From positions 1 through 13,432 of the forward strand of contig JBGPBS010000037.1 of assembly GCA_041481365.1 (NCBI GenBank): 13,432 nt of DNA. The letters are read 5' to 3'. The position numbers were made by a program, and so were the translations under genes. Below are positions 1 through 6,886 of this stretch, one piece after another. Origin of the DNA: DASPTR01 sp041481365. GTDB lineage: Archaea; Thermoproteota; Bathyarchaeia; Bathyarchaeales; Bathycorpusculaceae. The notes under the pieces were generated by a model. That model worked only from the letters and a program-made list of their open reading frames with translations, did no database searches and was not told the DNA's origin. How positions within the stretch are numbered: the stretch's first letter is position 1; each line of letters begins with the position of its first letter.

Positions 1-794
1 CCTGTTGCAGTTGGTTTGCCTTTGATTATCGTGTCCATGATCATCCAGCTGACCGTTGCAGCTGCTGCTGACAGGTTGGTGACCACAAAAGCGCTGACTG
101 CAATTGGACTTGCCGATAAGGCGCTGCCTGCGTTGAAGCCAAACCATCCAAACCATAGTAATGCTGCTCCCAGAATTACGAATGGAACATTGCTAGGTTT
201 CCCCTCTATTTTCTCGCGCTTCAATCTCGGTCCTACAACGATAGCTGCGGCCAAGGCGGAAAGCCCGGCTGTTATGTGAACAACTGTGCCGCCTGCAAAG
301 TCAATCGCTCCGAGCTGGAAGATCCAGCCGCTAGGGTTCCAAACCCAATGTGCCACTGGTGAATAGACTATAGTTGACCAAAGTATGGTGAAAATAAGCA
401 AAGAGCGGAATTTTATCCTTTCAGCGAATGCGCCTACGATCAAGGCTGGTGTGATGGCTGCGAACATAAGTTGAAAAGCGTAGTAGGAGAGTTCTGTGAT
501 CCCTGATGCTCGGAACTGGATGGGCAAAACGGTCGTTACACCAACGTTATTCAGCAACGCCTTGTCCAGATTCCCAATGTATCCGCCTGTGGAAGGGCCG
601 AAGGCGAGGCTATAGCCCCAAAATGTCCATACCAGGCTCACTACCGCAAATACAGCGAAGCACTGCACTATCGTGTAGGCAATGTTCTTTCTTCTGACGA
701 GCCCTCCGTAAAAGAATCCCAGGGCAGGGGTCATCAGCATGACAAGCGCAGTTGCGATCGTTACCCAACTCGTGTCCCCAGGGTTTACCGGCAT
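1..794 (-). CDS. amt: Ammonium transporter (Amt/Mep/Rh family), N-terminal ~264 residues, cut by window edge
   Basis: Integral membrane channel-type transporter for ammonium. Reading the minus strand from ATG at 794 gives an open frame to the window edge. It starts with a short periplasmic N-terminus and a first helix ending in the typical 'FFYGGLVRRKN', then 'WGYSLAF', 'ITPALIVGAFAER', 'DFAGGTVVHI' (the conserved Asp and the first pore His of Amt proteins) and 'LLWFGWFGFNAGSA' with the pore Phe region. About six to seven of the usual eleven helices are present. The rest, including the second pore His and the C-terminal regulatory tail, lies outside. No cleavable signal peptide is evident. 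A purine-rich ribosome site lies just upstream of the ATG and a strong TATA element at 855-864. No PII (GlnK) gene is seen on this side; it could lie beyond the edge. Family assignment is secure. Confidence 0.95.
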   Translation of the reverse strand, partial: MPVNPGDTSWVTIATALVMLMTPALGFFYGGLVRRKNIAYTIVQCFAVFAVVSLVWTFWGYSLAFGPSTGGYIGNLDKALLNNVGVTTVLPIQFRASGITELSYYAFQLMFAAITPALIVGAFAERIKFRSLLIFTILWSTIVYSPVAHWVWNPSGWIFQLGAIDFAGGTVVHITAGLSALAAAIVVGPRLKREKIEGKPSNVPFVILGAALLWFGWFGFNAGSALSASPIAVSAFVVTNLSAAAATVSWMIMDTIIKGKPTAT

Positions 795-854
795 TTCCCT
801 TCCTTCTTCGAATATTTCAGCCTGAAGCCGAAATCCCCTTTCTGTCTCCATTCG

Positions 855-870
855 TTATTTATAGCTTTCG
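855..870 (-). promoter_or_regulatory. Archaeal promoter (BRE + TATA) of amt
   Basis: Read on the minus strand, CGAAAG (BRE-like, 865-870) is followed by CTATAAATAA (855-864). The predicted start of transcription, about 25 bases downstream near 834, gives a leader of about 40 bases before the amt ATG at 794. A second TATA-like stretch (929-938, minus) lies further upstream. Confidence 0.6.
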
Positions 871-1185
871 ACCATAATGAGCACTCGAAACTACATATTC
901 CTGACTTGGCGTGGTCAAATGATCCTTCTTTATATTTCTGAACAATATCTGTTCTCTTTTTTCTGATCATCTGGCAAGCATGCGTGCTCCTGAATTCCTC
1001 GCGCTTCAGATGTGGCGGTCGACGTGGTTTCCTCACGGTGTCGAAGTTTTGGCTAAAGTGTCTGTGCGCGCCCGGCCTACCCCAAGGTCCGATATATGCT
1101 CCAAATATCATGATGTGTCGAGACCTAGGAGGGGGGGGTGGTATCATTGAGGCAAGCGCACGAAAGGCTGTGCCTCGATGCCGAA

Positions 1186-1234
1186 AAAACCCGCGAGGAG
1201 GTGCGTTTCAAACGGTCTCACACCAACTAGACCG
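1186..1234 (-). terminator. Putative terminator of the oxidoreductase operon
   Basis: Seven bases after the stop of the beta-subunit gene lies a 6-bp inverted repeat (CGGTCT at 1213-1218 and AGACCG at 1229-1234, 10-base loop). It is followed on the minus strand by a T6 run at 1186-1191. Hairpin plus T-run fits a terminator, although archaeal termination depends mainly on the T-run. Confidence 0.45.
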
Positions 1235-1241
1235 CAGCTTG

Positions 1242-2204
1242 TTATGTCTTTAGTTCTTCGAAGAATTCCGTAACGTCTGTCGTGGGCAGGCCAGTTTCAT
1301 CGCTAATCTTTTGTTTTGCAGGAGGATTGCTGAGGTAGAACGGTATCCTTTGGGCGATGCGTTCTTGGAATGTGGGCACCAGCTCGTTCTTGTAGAATAC
1401 TCCTATTGGGATCTTGTCTCCCCATTCTCTGCCCTTGTCATTCGCAGCGGCCTTCTTTCCAAATTCCTCAGACGGGTCATGTACTATAGGATCGAAACCC
1501 GTCCCTTCCAGCTTGTAAAGCCTGGGCTGAGGTTTGCCCGTCTTCGGGTCTGCCCTGTCTTCGCCTGAGTACCACTCTTTCGTGTTTACGTCATTATAAG
1601 TTGGGCAGGGCTGCAATATATCTACAAATGCGAGCCCCTTGTGTTGAATGGCTTGTTTCATGACTTCCTTAAGGTGATTCGTATCATAGGCGTAAGCTCT
1701 GGCTATGAATGTGTAACCGGAAGCGAGGGCCAGCGCGATCGGGTTTACAGCGTCATTGATGTTAGGTTTTGGAATGGCCTTGACTCTTAAGCCCCGTCGA
1801 AGTGTTGGTGAAGCTTGCCCCTTTGTTAGTCCATAGACGCCGTTGTCATGGATCAGGTATGTCATGTCAAAATTCCTTCTTCCGGCGTTCACAAAATGCC
1901 CGGCCCCTATTCCCAAACCGTCTCCATCTCCCCCCATGGCGAGGACTTCCAAGTCTGGATTCGCCATTTTTATTCCCTGCGCGAAAGGTAGCGTTCTGCC
2001 ATGGAGCGTGTGAACTCCATATGTCTTGACGAAGTGTGTCGGCTTGCCGGAGCAGCCTATCCCGGAGACCAGCACAACGCGGTGCGGTTCAAGCTGCAGC
2101 TCAGCAAGAGCCATCTGCAAAGCTGCTAGAATGCCAAAGTTTCCACAGCCGGGACACCAATCGACGAAGACATCCGTCTTGTAATCTGAAACCTTAAGAG
2201 CCAA
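1242..2204 (-). CDS. 2-oxoacid:ferredoxin oxidoreductase, beta (thiamine-diphosphate) subunit
   Basis: Catalytic subunit that binds thiamine diphosphate and one 4Fe-4S cluster. It oxidatively decarboxylates a 2-oxoacid (pyruvate, 2-oxoglutarate or similar) to the acyl-CoA and reduces ferredoxin, or runs in reverse for carbon fixation. Length 320 residues is normal. Visible motifs are 'WCPGCGNFG' with Cys17 and Cys20, 'GIGCSGK' with Cys51 and 'QPCPTYN' with Cys200, matching the four cluster ligands of the Sulfolobus-type enzyme. The diphosphate/Mg site 'GGDGDGLGIG' starts at 91 and continues to Asn121 in 'HDNGVYGLTKGQ'. The start is TTG at 2204: an in-frame stop lies two codons upstream and an AGGTG ribosome site precedes it. 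It overlaps the alpha gene by 11 bases, so the two are translationally coupled. No separate delta (ferredoxin-like) subunit is present, as in the two-subunit archaeal enzymes. Substrate preference cannot be read from the sequence. Confidence 0.95.
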   Translation of the reverse strand: MALKVSDYKTDVFVDWCPGCGNFGILAALQMALAELQLEPHRVVLVSGIGCSGKPTHFVKTYGVHTLHGRTLPFAQGIKMANPDLEVLAMGGDGDGLGIGAGHFVNAGRRNFDMTYLIHDNGVYGLTKGQASPTLRRGLRVKAIPKPNINDAVNPIALALASGYTFIARAYAYDTNHLKEVMKQAIQHKGLAFVDILQPCPTYNDVNTKEWYSGEDRADPKTGKPQPRLYKLEGTGFDPIVHDPSEEFGKKAAANDKGREWGDKIPIGVFYKNELVPTFQERIAQRIPFYLSNPPAKQKISDETGLPTTDVTEFFEELKT

Positions 2205-4122
2205 ACATCAACACCTGCCTCTTCTCAGCTTTGTTATCAAGAACCAGCTTCAGAGCCTCATACACTTCGGTGGTTGTCAAAGGGCGCCCGTTGTATTTCA
2301 GTATGTAAAAGCTCATATCGATGCCAGTTTTCTCTTTTATTATTCCTCCGAGCTGCCCAGAATAGTTCATTTCAACATCAACTATTTTCTTGGCTTTTCG
2401 AAGAATGTTGGCAATGAAGTTTGTCGGCAGTGGGTGCAGCATTCTGACCTGCAAAAATCCCAGCTTGTAGCCTTCATTGCTTAACATCTGCATGGATTCG
2501 AGAATGGCTCCTTTCGGCGAACCCCAGCTCACGATTATGGTTTCAGCATCCTTGTTTCCGAAGAAGCTAATCTTCTCTTCGATAGGCACCTCGTTTTGGA
2601 TCAATTCGAGTTTCAACATTCTCTTATCCATCATTTTGGTCCTGTTGACAGGTTCTTCACTTATGTGGCCGTACTCGTTATGTTCATCCCCGGTATACCA
2701 ATGAATGCCGTTCTTTGTGCCTAAGACAACTCTGGGGGAGATGCCCGTGTCCGTGAATTTGAATCGTTTATACCCATCCTTGAGTTCAGCTTCGCCGAGG
2801 ATGTTGCCACGATCAATCTTGACCAGGTTGGGGTCGAAGAATGAATACGTTTGGGAGCTGTTGGCCAGAGCCTTATCTATCAAATGAATGACTGGCAATT
2901 GGTATTTTTCGGCATAATTGAAGGCCGATGCTGCATCGTAGAAACACTCTCTGATGTCGCCTGACGAGATCACGACGCGCGGGAATTCGCCGTGTCCGCT
3001 GTGGATGGCGAATCTTAGGTCGTCCTGCCCATGTCTTGTGGGCAAACCTGTGGCCGGAGCTCCGCGCTGGTAGTACGTGATTACGATTGGTACTTCGTTA
3101 TTTCCTGCCCAGGATAAGCCTTCAACCATGAGGGAAAATCCCGGTCCTGAGGTTGAAGTTGCTGCCCTCGTTCCCGTCAGAGCCGCACCTGAGGCCGAAT
3201 TAATAGCGGCGATCTCATCCTCAGTCTGAAAAACCACCACTCCTGCATTTTCACCGCTGACTCTGGTTTTCAGGATTTCGTGGGCTTCTATGTATTCACT
3301 TTCGTCCGCTGCTGGTGTTATGGGGTAATATGTTTGGACTCTGCATCCACCTAGGACCTTGCCGACGGCGACCGCTTGATTTCCAGAAAGAAAGATCCTC
3401 TTACCGACAGTCTCGACCTTCGCAAGTTTGTGCACCAAGCCGTTTTGGAACCTTTCCTTTGCGTAGCTGCAAGCAATGTTGAAAGCCAGGATGTTCATGT
3501 CAATAACGTTGGGCTTATCTGAAAATATCGATTTGATGGCATTTTCAACAAGGTCTTTCTCATAATCGAGTACAGCGAAAGAAATGCCTATAGTCAGCAC
3601 ATTTATCATTCGAGTGACTTTGCTCACTTGGTCTATTCCTAGCTTGCTTGCAACTTCCTTCAACAAACTCATGTAGGGGACCTTGAAGACGATAACGCCT
3701 CTTCTTTCTGCTTCAGAGAGAAGGTCTAGCAGGCTATCCCCCAGACCTTTTTTATCCAAATATCCGCGGAGTTCACTCTTGAACTCATAGGGCCAGGTGG
3801 GAATGCTGAAGATCTTCGTGGCAGCTTGTTCTTCGTCAATTATGATCCCGCCGCCAGAGACAACCTCATTCACGTGCCTAACAACAGTCTCTGCATCAAA
3901 AGCTGCCAACAAATCCACAGCATTTACATTGGCCAAAACCTCTTGGTCCGAGATTCTCAGGTGAAAGTAGCTGTGCAGACCCTTAATGTTCGAATGGTAT
4001 TCCCTTCGCCCGTAAACATAGAGGCCACCGTAGCCGCATGCTCTTCCGAAAATGTTGGCAGCTGAATCCACGCCGCTTCCCTGTGGTCCTCCTGCCATCC
4101 AATTAAAATCCTGATTGCCCAA
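2194..4122 (-). CDS. 2-oxoacid:ferredoxin oxidoreductase, fused gamma-alpha subunit
   Basis: Large subunit partnering the beta chain. Of its 642 residues, roughly 1-200 form the gamma domain, beginning 'FNWMAGGPQGSGVDSAANIFGRAC'-like; roughly 240-440 form the alpha pyrimidine-binding domain; the remainder is the transketolase C-terminal-like domain. Key motifs are 'YYPITPAADE' (YPITP at 266-270, involved in CoA and substrate handling), 'TEDEIAAINSASGAALTGTRA' around 300-320 (acidic residue of the thiamine site) and 'PTRHGQDDL' from 361. The start is TTG at 4122, preceded by GGTGAAA. An internal ATG at about residue 9 would cut into the conserved gamma-domain start, so TTG is preferred. The gene sits 42 bases after a small Cys-rich gene; that gap holds a 5-bp inverted repeat (AGCAC/GTGCT). 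The fused architecture with no separate delta subunit resembles the Sulfolobus/Aeropyrum enzymes, which accept several 2-oxoacids; which ones this enzyme uses is unknown. Confidence 0.95.
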   Translation of the reverse strand: MGNQDFNWMAGGPQGSGVDSAANIFGRACGYGGLYVYGRREYHSNIKGLHSYFHLRISDQEVLANVNAVDLLAAFDAETVVRHVNEVVSGGGIIIDEEQAATKIFSIPTWPYEFKSELRGYLDKKGLGDSLLDLLSEAERRGVIVFKVPYMSLLKEVASKLGIDQVSKVTRMINVLTIGISFAVLDYEKDLVENAIKSIFSDKPNVIDMNILAFNIACSYAKERFQNGLVHKLAKVETVGKRIFLSGNQAVAVGKVLGGCRVQTYYPITPAADESEYIEAHEILKTRVSGENAGVVVFQTEDEIAAINSASGAALTGTRAATSTSGPGFSLMVEGLSWAGNNEVPIVITYYQRGAPATGLPTRHGQDDLRFAIHSGHGEFPRVVISSGDIRECFYDAASAFNYAEKYQLPVIHLIDKALANSSQTYSFFDPNLVKIDRGNILGEAELKDGYKRFKFTDTGISPRVVLGTKNGIHWYTGDEHNEYGHISEEPVNRTKMMDKRMLKLELIQNEVPIEEKISFFGNKDAETIIVSWGSPKGAILESMQMLSNEGYKLGFLQVRMLHPLPTNFIANILRKAKKIVDVEMNYSGQLGGIIKEKTGIDMSFYILKYNGRPLTTTEVYEALKLVLDNKAEKRQVLMFGS

Positions 4123-4164
4123 CTCTTTTCACCGCTAAAGAGAGCACAAAACAAATCAAGTGCT

Positions 4165-4302
4165 TCACCCGCCTGTTGCCTTATCAGACCCTATGCAACA
4201 TTTACAGGCGCCGGTCTCGCCGCAATACGGGCATTTGCATTTGCAGTCATCTACGGGATAGCCACATTTCTCGCAAATGGGCTCCTCAACTTCCGATTCC
4301 AA
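4165..4302 (-). CDS. Small cysteine-rich (zinc-ribbon-like or metal-binding) protein, 45 residues
   Basis: A short minus-strand frame not recognised by name. It has nine cysteines in 45 residues: Cys10, 13, 20, 22, 24, 27, 33, 35 and 36, arranged as CxxC, CxCxCxxC and CxCC. The core reads 'ICEKCGYPVDDCKCKCPYCG'. Such spacing suggests two zinc knuckles or a metal cluster (inference). It starts at TTG 4302, with GGAG nine bases upstream; an alternative TTG at 4317 would add five residues but has no ribosome site. No ATG or GTG is available in frame. It directly follows the nicotinamidase wreck and precedes the oxidoreductase alpha gene by 42 bases on the same strand, so it is probably co-transcribed with the oxidoreductase. 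It is not a remnant of the nicotinamidase, whose C-terminal sequence is different. A role in oxidoreductase assembly is conceivable but unproven. Confidence 0.6.
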   Translation of the reverse strand: MESEVEEPICEKCGYPVDDCKCKCPYCGETGACKCCIGSDKATGG

Positions 4303-4306
4303 ATTC

Positions 4307-4741
4307 TCACTCTCCAATGTTGTATTGCCAAGTTAGAAAATTAAACCTTTGTATGCTGCTGCCTGCGCCTTTCTTCCTTAGCTCTTCTTCTGACTCTGTG
4401 CCGTCAACTCCTGAGTAGCTCTCCTTAGAAGGATCGGTTGCTTTCGATATCCCCTTCACTTCTTCTGGCGGAATTAGGTCAGGATGAAATTCTGCTTCAT
4501 TGATACCTTGTACACAATGCGGGGGCCAAACGTCCCAGAAGGGATTGAAGGGCATGTGGTTTGGAGGATGCCAATCCCTCGCAGCAAAGACGTTCACTTC
4601 TCGCCACCCTAAACGCGCTAACATATCTGTTCAGAACGCGTACTGGATCCCCTGCTGGGATCCGTAGAGCCTCTCCAGGACAGGAGTCTCTTTGGAAATC
4701 TGCGATACGAAATAGTCTTTCCCCCGTGTTCTATGTTTCAT
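4307..4741 (-). pseudogene. pncA: Nicotinamidase (PncA, isochorismatase-like) remnant with frameshifts and lost catalytic Cys
   Basis: Intact nicotinamidase hydrolyses nicotinamide to nicotinate for NAD salvage using an Asp-Lys-Cys triad. Here the family signature is spread over at least three frames. ATG at 4741 (GGGGAGG upstream) opens 'MKHRTRGK'. After a shift near 4715 a second frame reads 'IADFQRDSCPGEALRIPAGD' and 'VRVLNRYVSAFR' (about 4600-4715), matching the DxQxDFCPGGAL...VPAGD...VLN start of the family and keeping the catalytic Asp. After another shift near 4595 the frame reads 'VFAARDWHPPNHM', 'VWPPHCVQG', 'AEFHPDL', 'GISKATDP' (catalytic Lys) and 'KESYSGVDGTE'. It then decays near 4350, where 'LAIQHWRVR' in another frame replaces the expected GLATDYCVR, so the catalytic Cys and the last ~60-70 residues are gone. 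Point substitutions also hit conserved positions. This is an old pseudogene rather than a sequencing slip. The 4307 end is the stop of the last open frame. Confidence 0.85.
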
Positions 4742-4827
4742 CCTAAACAGTCCTCCCCAAGCATGGCTATCTTGCGACAGCGGCGGAATTAAAACGTTGG
4801 ATACCTCACGCGCGGACATTGCTTACG

Positions 4828-4974
4828 TCAAGGTCGCACGCATTCTGCTTTTGGTCTGTATGGCCGCTTTCTCGTGCGCCTCTGCTTGTGGTAATCACAT
4901 TCGTGGATGCGTACCACTAGGAAACCATTGTCGCGATATTGACATCCGCACGGCAGTGTAACTGTCTCGGTCAC
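4828..4974 (-). CDS. Small putative zinc-binding protein, 48 residues (C-x-C ... H-x-C-x2-H)
   Basis: A short minus-strand gene that I do not recognise by name. From GTG at 4974 it encodes 48 residues beginning 'TETVTLPCGCQYRDNGFL', then 'VRIHECDYHK', then a strongly basic tail rich in Arg and Lys ('QRRTRKRPYRPK'). Cys9, Cys11, His24, Cys26 and His29 could bind one zinc ion, and the basic tail could contact nucleic acid; both are inferences. Two stop codons lie in frame just upstream. GGGAGA sits seven bases before the GTG and a TATA-like TAAATAT element lies at 5010-5020, giving a short leader. It ends about 90 bases before the nicotinamidase remnant. The good promoter, ribosome site and regular codon pattern argue for a real gene, but its shortness leaves doubt. 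Confidence 0.55.
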   Translation of the reverse strand: MTETVTLPCGCQYRDNGFLVVRIHECDYHKQRRTRKRPYRPKAECVRP

Positions 4975-5291
4975 AATGGGTCTCCCTTATCATATTACAG
5001 CTCACTAGAGATATTTATTCCGCTTTTCTCCCTACGTGAACCATCGGTTTAGGCTCGTTCGTCGTGGACTTCCTTCCAAAAAACGCGGTTTCTCCTAGCT
5101 GAAACATAGTCCCGTGACAGTTCCAGCGCTTCGACTGCAATGTTCTTATTAAATATGAGGCCACGTTCGTAAGAATTTTGCCTTGAGCAAATTTAAGCCT
5201 TTTCTGAGACTTCCCTGACTGTATTTTCTTCGGCTTTAAGCTTTATTAATGCAGGACGCGTTCTTTTTCGGCTAATAAAAGTGGAAAAAAC
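4975..5291. other. Intergenic region, no recognised gene
   Basis: It contains the upstream signals of the small zinc-binding gene (minus) and of the hydrolase gene (plus; TTTAAGCTTTATTAAT around 5234-5249). On the minus strand, 5049-5192 is stop-free for 47 codons with protein-like content ('NIAVEALELSRDYVSARR') but has no ATG, GTG or TTG start. A second minus frame from a GTG gives 49 codons. Neither can be called a gene. A further TATA-like TTAAATTT (minus) lies at about 5188-5198. Confidence 0.4.
5010..5021 (-). promoter_or_regulatory. TATA-like element for the small zinc-binding gene
   Basis: The minus strand reads GGAATAAATATCT around these positions. The expected transcription start about 25 bases downstream (near 4988) falls just before the GGGAGA ribosome site of the gene starting at 4974. 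Confidence 0.4.
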
Positions 5292-5921
5292 TTGTACGCT
5301 GTCGGTCACCTTGCACTGGGATATCTCTTCGGAAGCACATCTGCAAAGCTTCTGCACAGAAAAATCAACGTCCCACTAATCCTCGTTTTGTCAATACTTC
5401 CCGACGCTGACATCCTGCTCCAACCGTTCGTCCCAAGCATCCATCGGGGGCCAACACATTCAATCATAGTCCTGTTGATAGTGTTTCTACCCCTTTTCGC
5501 TATCTATCGTAAGCGTGCAATGCCGTACTTCGTAGCAATATTGTCACATCCATTGGTCGGCGACTTCTTAGTAGGAAACACCACCAGACTGCTCTGGCCT
5601 CTGCAGACGAACTTTGGAATTGGCATACCGATTACAAGTTCAACAAACATAGTGCTTGAATGGTCACTATTCATTCTATCGGCAGTAGTTATGTTGAGAA
5701 CGAACGACATACGCAGGTTCCTTCAGCCTCATCTGTCAAACCTTCTGCTGTGTATACCCGCGTTTACTGTGCTACTGCCGACGATTCTAAGCTTTCCGCT
5801 AGGCGTTCCCCTCTGGCTAGAACCGCCGCATTTGGCCTGCATGCTCCTATTCGTTGCTGCCATAATAATCGCGTTGCCTAAGCTCTTCAAGAGCGGTCTT
5901 CACTTCAGAAATTGTTTATAA
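5292..5921 (+). CDS. YdjM/LexA-regulated-type membrane-bound metal-dependent hydrolase
   Basis: A 209-residue multi-spanning membrane protein of the YdjM-like family (PF04307), predicted metal-dependent hydrolases of unknown substrate. The family's conserved polar residues are all visible: His6 in 'VGHLALGY', Asp38 and Asp40 in 'LPDADILL', His51 and His56 in 'HRGPTHS', and His86 and Asp91 in 'SHPLVGDFL', with Glu123 in 'LEWS'. Hydrophobic segments cover roughly 26-45, 58-72, 75-90, 119-137, 147-170 and 178-196. The start is TTG at 5292: an in-frame stop lies at 5274 and a GTGG ribosome-like site precedes it. A TATA-like element at about 5240-5248 suits it. Its 3' end overlaps the fructose-bisphosphatase gene on the opposite strand by 22 bases. 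The family link is strong; the biological role is not known. Confidence 0.85.
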   Translation: MYAVGHLALGYLFGSTSAKLLHRKINVPLILVLSILPDADILLQPFVPSIHRGPTHSIIVLLIVFLPLFAIYRKRAMPYFVAILSHPLVGDFLVGNTTRLLWPLQTNFGIGIPITSSTNIVLEWSLFILSAVVMLRTNDIRRFLQPHLSNLLLCIPAFTVLLPTILSFPLGVPLWLEPPHLACMLLFVAAIIIALPKLFKSGLHFRNCL

Positions 5922-6886
5922 ACAGGATGATCCTTGAATCGCAGCGTCGTTTCCGACTTCTCTATTGTCCCACTCGGCAGCCTCAAACATATCGAGTTCA
6001 CGATCGCACCGGTTGGAATGAAGCGAACGCCGTCCAACAATTCACCTTTCGTTACGCCTGAGGCAGCAAAGACCAACTCCTTGCCCTTCGCCAATTCATC
6101 CTCAACATAAGCCTTATCCAAGTCAACGCCCTCCTCAAGCAGCCTGTTCAGCCTTCTGGCATCATCTTTCTTATCCTTCCACACTTTGACAAGCATGGTT
6201 CCTCCCAAGCATTTCACGGCAGTCGCGGCAATCGTGGCCTCAGCCCCTGCGCCCGCGCCTAAGAGAAGATCAACCCCTGAGCCTTCGATGCATGTGGCCA
6301 CAGCCGCCGCGATGTCGCCGTCAGGAATCAAAATGATCCTCACTCCCAGTTTTCTAAGGGTTCTCAGGATATCCTCATGCCTATCCCGCTCGAGCATTAT
6401 CACGGTGAAATTGCCGAGAGGTAACCCTTTCGCCTTGGCTGCCGCATGCACAATTTCCTCTATGGACATGTCCAGAGAGATCTTGCCGATTGAATTATGA
6501 TCCGTCGCAGCCTTGAAATAATACCCGTCGTCCGGCAGCACCTGAAAACAGCCGGAAGGCGCGCACGCCAGAGCTGAAATAGCGTCTTTTCTGCCTTTTG
6601 AGGCAGCTGTTGTGCCGTCAACAGGATCAACCACGAACTCGACTTTTGGGCCTTTCCCCGTGCCAACATGCTCCCTGCGAATAAAAGCAGGCGCATTATC
6701 CTTGGGACCCTCGCAGGCGATTACCTCACCGTCAACGTCTGTCTGAGTCAGTATGGCCCGCGAAAACTCCACGGCCTCCCCATCTATCAAATCAGGATTA
6801 CCTTGTCCGATGTGGCGTGCGGCGCCCACCGCAGCGGCAACCGTGATTCGAGTGAGAGAAGGCGCCAGAGCCCTTAATGTGACCAA
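5900..6886 (-). CDS. glpX: Fructose-1,6-bisphosphatase, class II (GlpX-type)
   Basis: Hydrolyses fructose 1,6-bisphosphate to fructose 6-phosphate in gluconeogenesis; cytosolic. Its 328 residues match the GlpX length. Metal and substrate motifs of the lithium-sensitive phosphatase superfamily line up: Asp35 in 'LIDGEAV', Glu59 in 'ACEGPKDNAP', 'DPVDGTT' at 87-93, 'IPDGD' at 187-191, 'GAGAGAEATIAA' with Glu216, and 'AASGVTKGELLDGV' at 274-286. Relative to E. coli GlpX the metal-site Glu of 'DPIEGT' is Asp here, as in the wider inositol-monophosphatase superfamily, so a related sugar bisphosphate (for example sedoheptulose 1,7-bisphosphate) could also be a substrate. The start is TTG at 6886, with GGTG five bases upstream. 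Many archaea use the unrelated bifunctional aldolase/phosphatase instead, so this type is notable. Its end overlaps the convergent hydrolase gene. Confidence 0.9.
   Translation of the reverse strand: MVTLRALAPSLTRITVAAAVGAARHIGQGNPDLIDGEAVEFSRAILTQTDVDGEVIACEGPKDNAPAFIRREHVGTGKGPKVEFVVDPVDGTTAASKGRKDAISALACAPSGCFQVLPDDGYYFKAATDHNSIGKISLDMSIEEIVHAAAKAKGLPLGNFTVIMLERDRHEDILRTLRKLGVRIILIPDGDIAAAVATCIEGSGVDLLLGAGAGAEATIAATAVKCLGGTMLVKVWKDKKDDARRLNRLLEEGVDLDKAYVEDELAKGKELVFAASGVTKGELLDGVRFIPTGAIVNSICLRLPSGTIEKSETTLRFKDHPVYKQFLK

Larger units (their letters stand above)
795..1241. other. Intergenic region between the oxidoreductase operon and amt
   Basis: About 450 bases with no convincing gene. 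It contains the amt promoter and a possible terminator for the oxidoreductase operon. A minus-strand open frame of 120 codons crosses it, but it begins in a proline run created by the G8 homopolymer at 1131-1138, runs through the amt promoter and overlaps the amt start, so I do not call it. No tRNA-like or other RNA fold was recognised by eye. Confidence 0.5.

Noticed and set aside
785..1147. 120-codon minus-strand open frame upstream of amt
   Set aside because: It begins at a proline run made by a G homopolymer, crosses the strong amt promoter and overlaps the amt start; composition is unlike the neighbouring genes and no family is recognised.
4648..4665. GGATCCC...GGGATCC hairpin
   Set aside because: It lies inside the nicotinamidase remnant where the frame reads 'RIPAGDP', so it is ordinary coding sequence rather than a regulatory hairpin.
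4631..4819. 62-codon minus-strand open frame ('MSAREVSNVLIPP...')
   Set aside because: It is the wrong frame through the nicotinamidase remnant and its upstream region; the protein-family signal is in another frame of the same bases.
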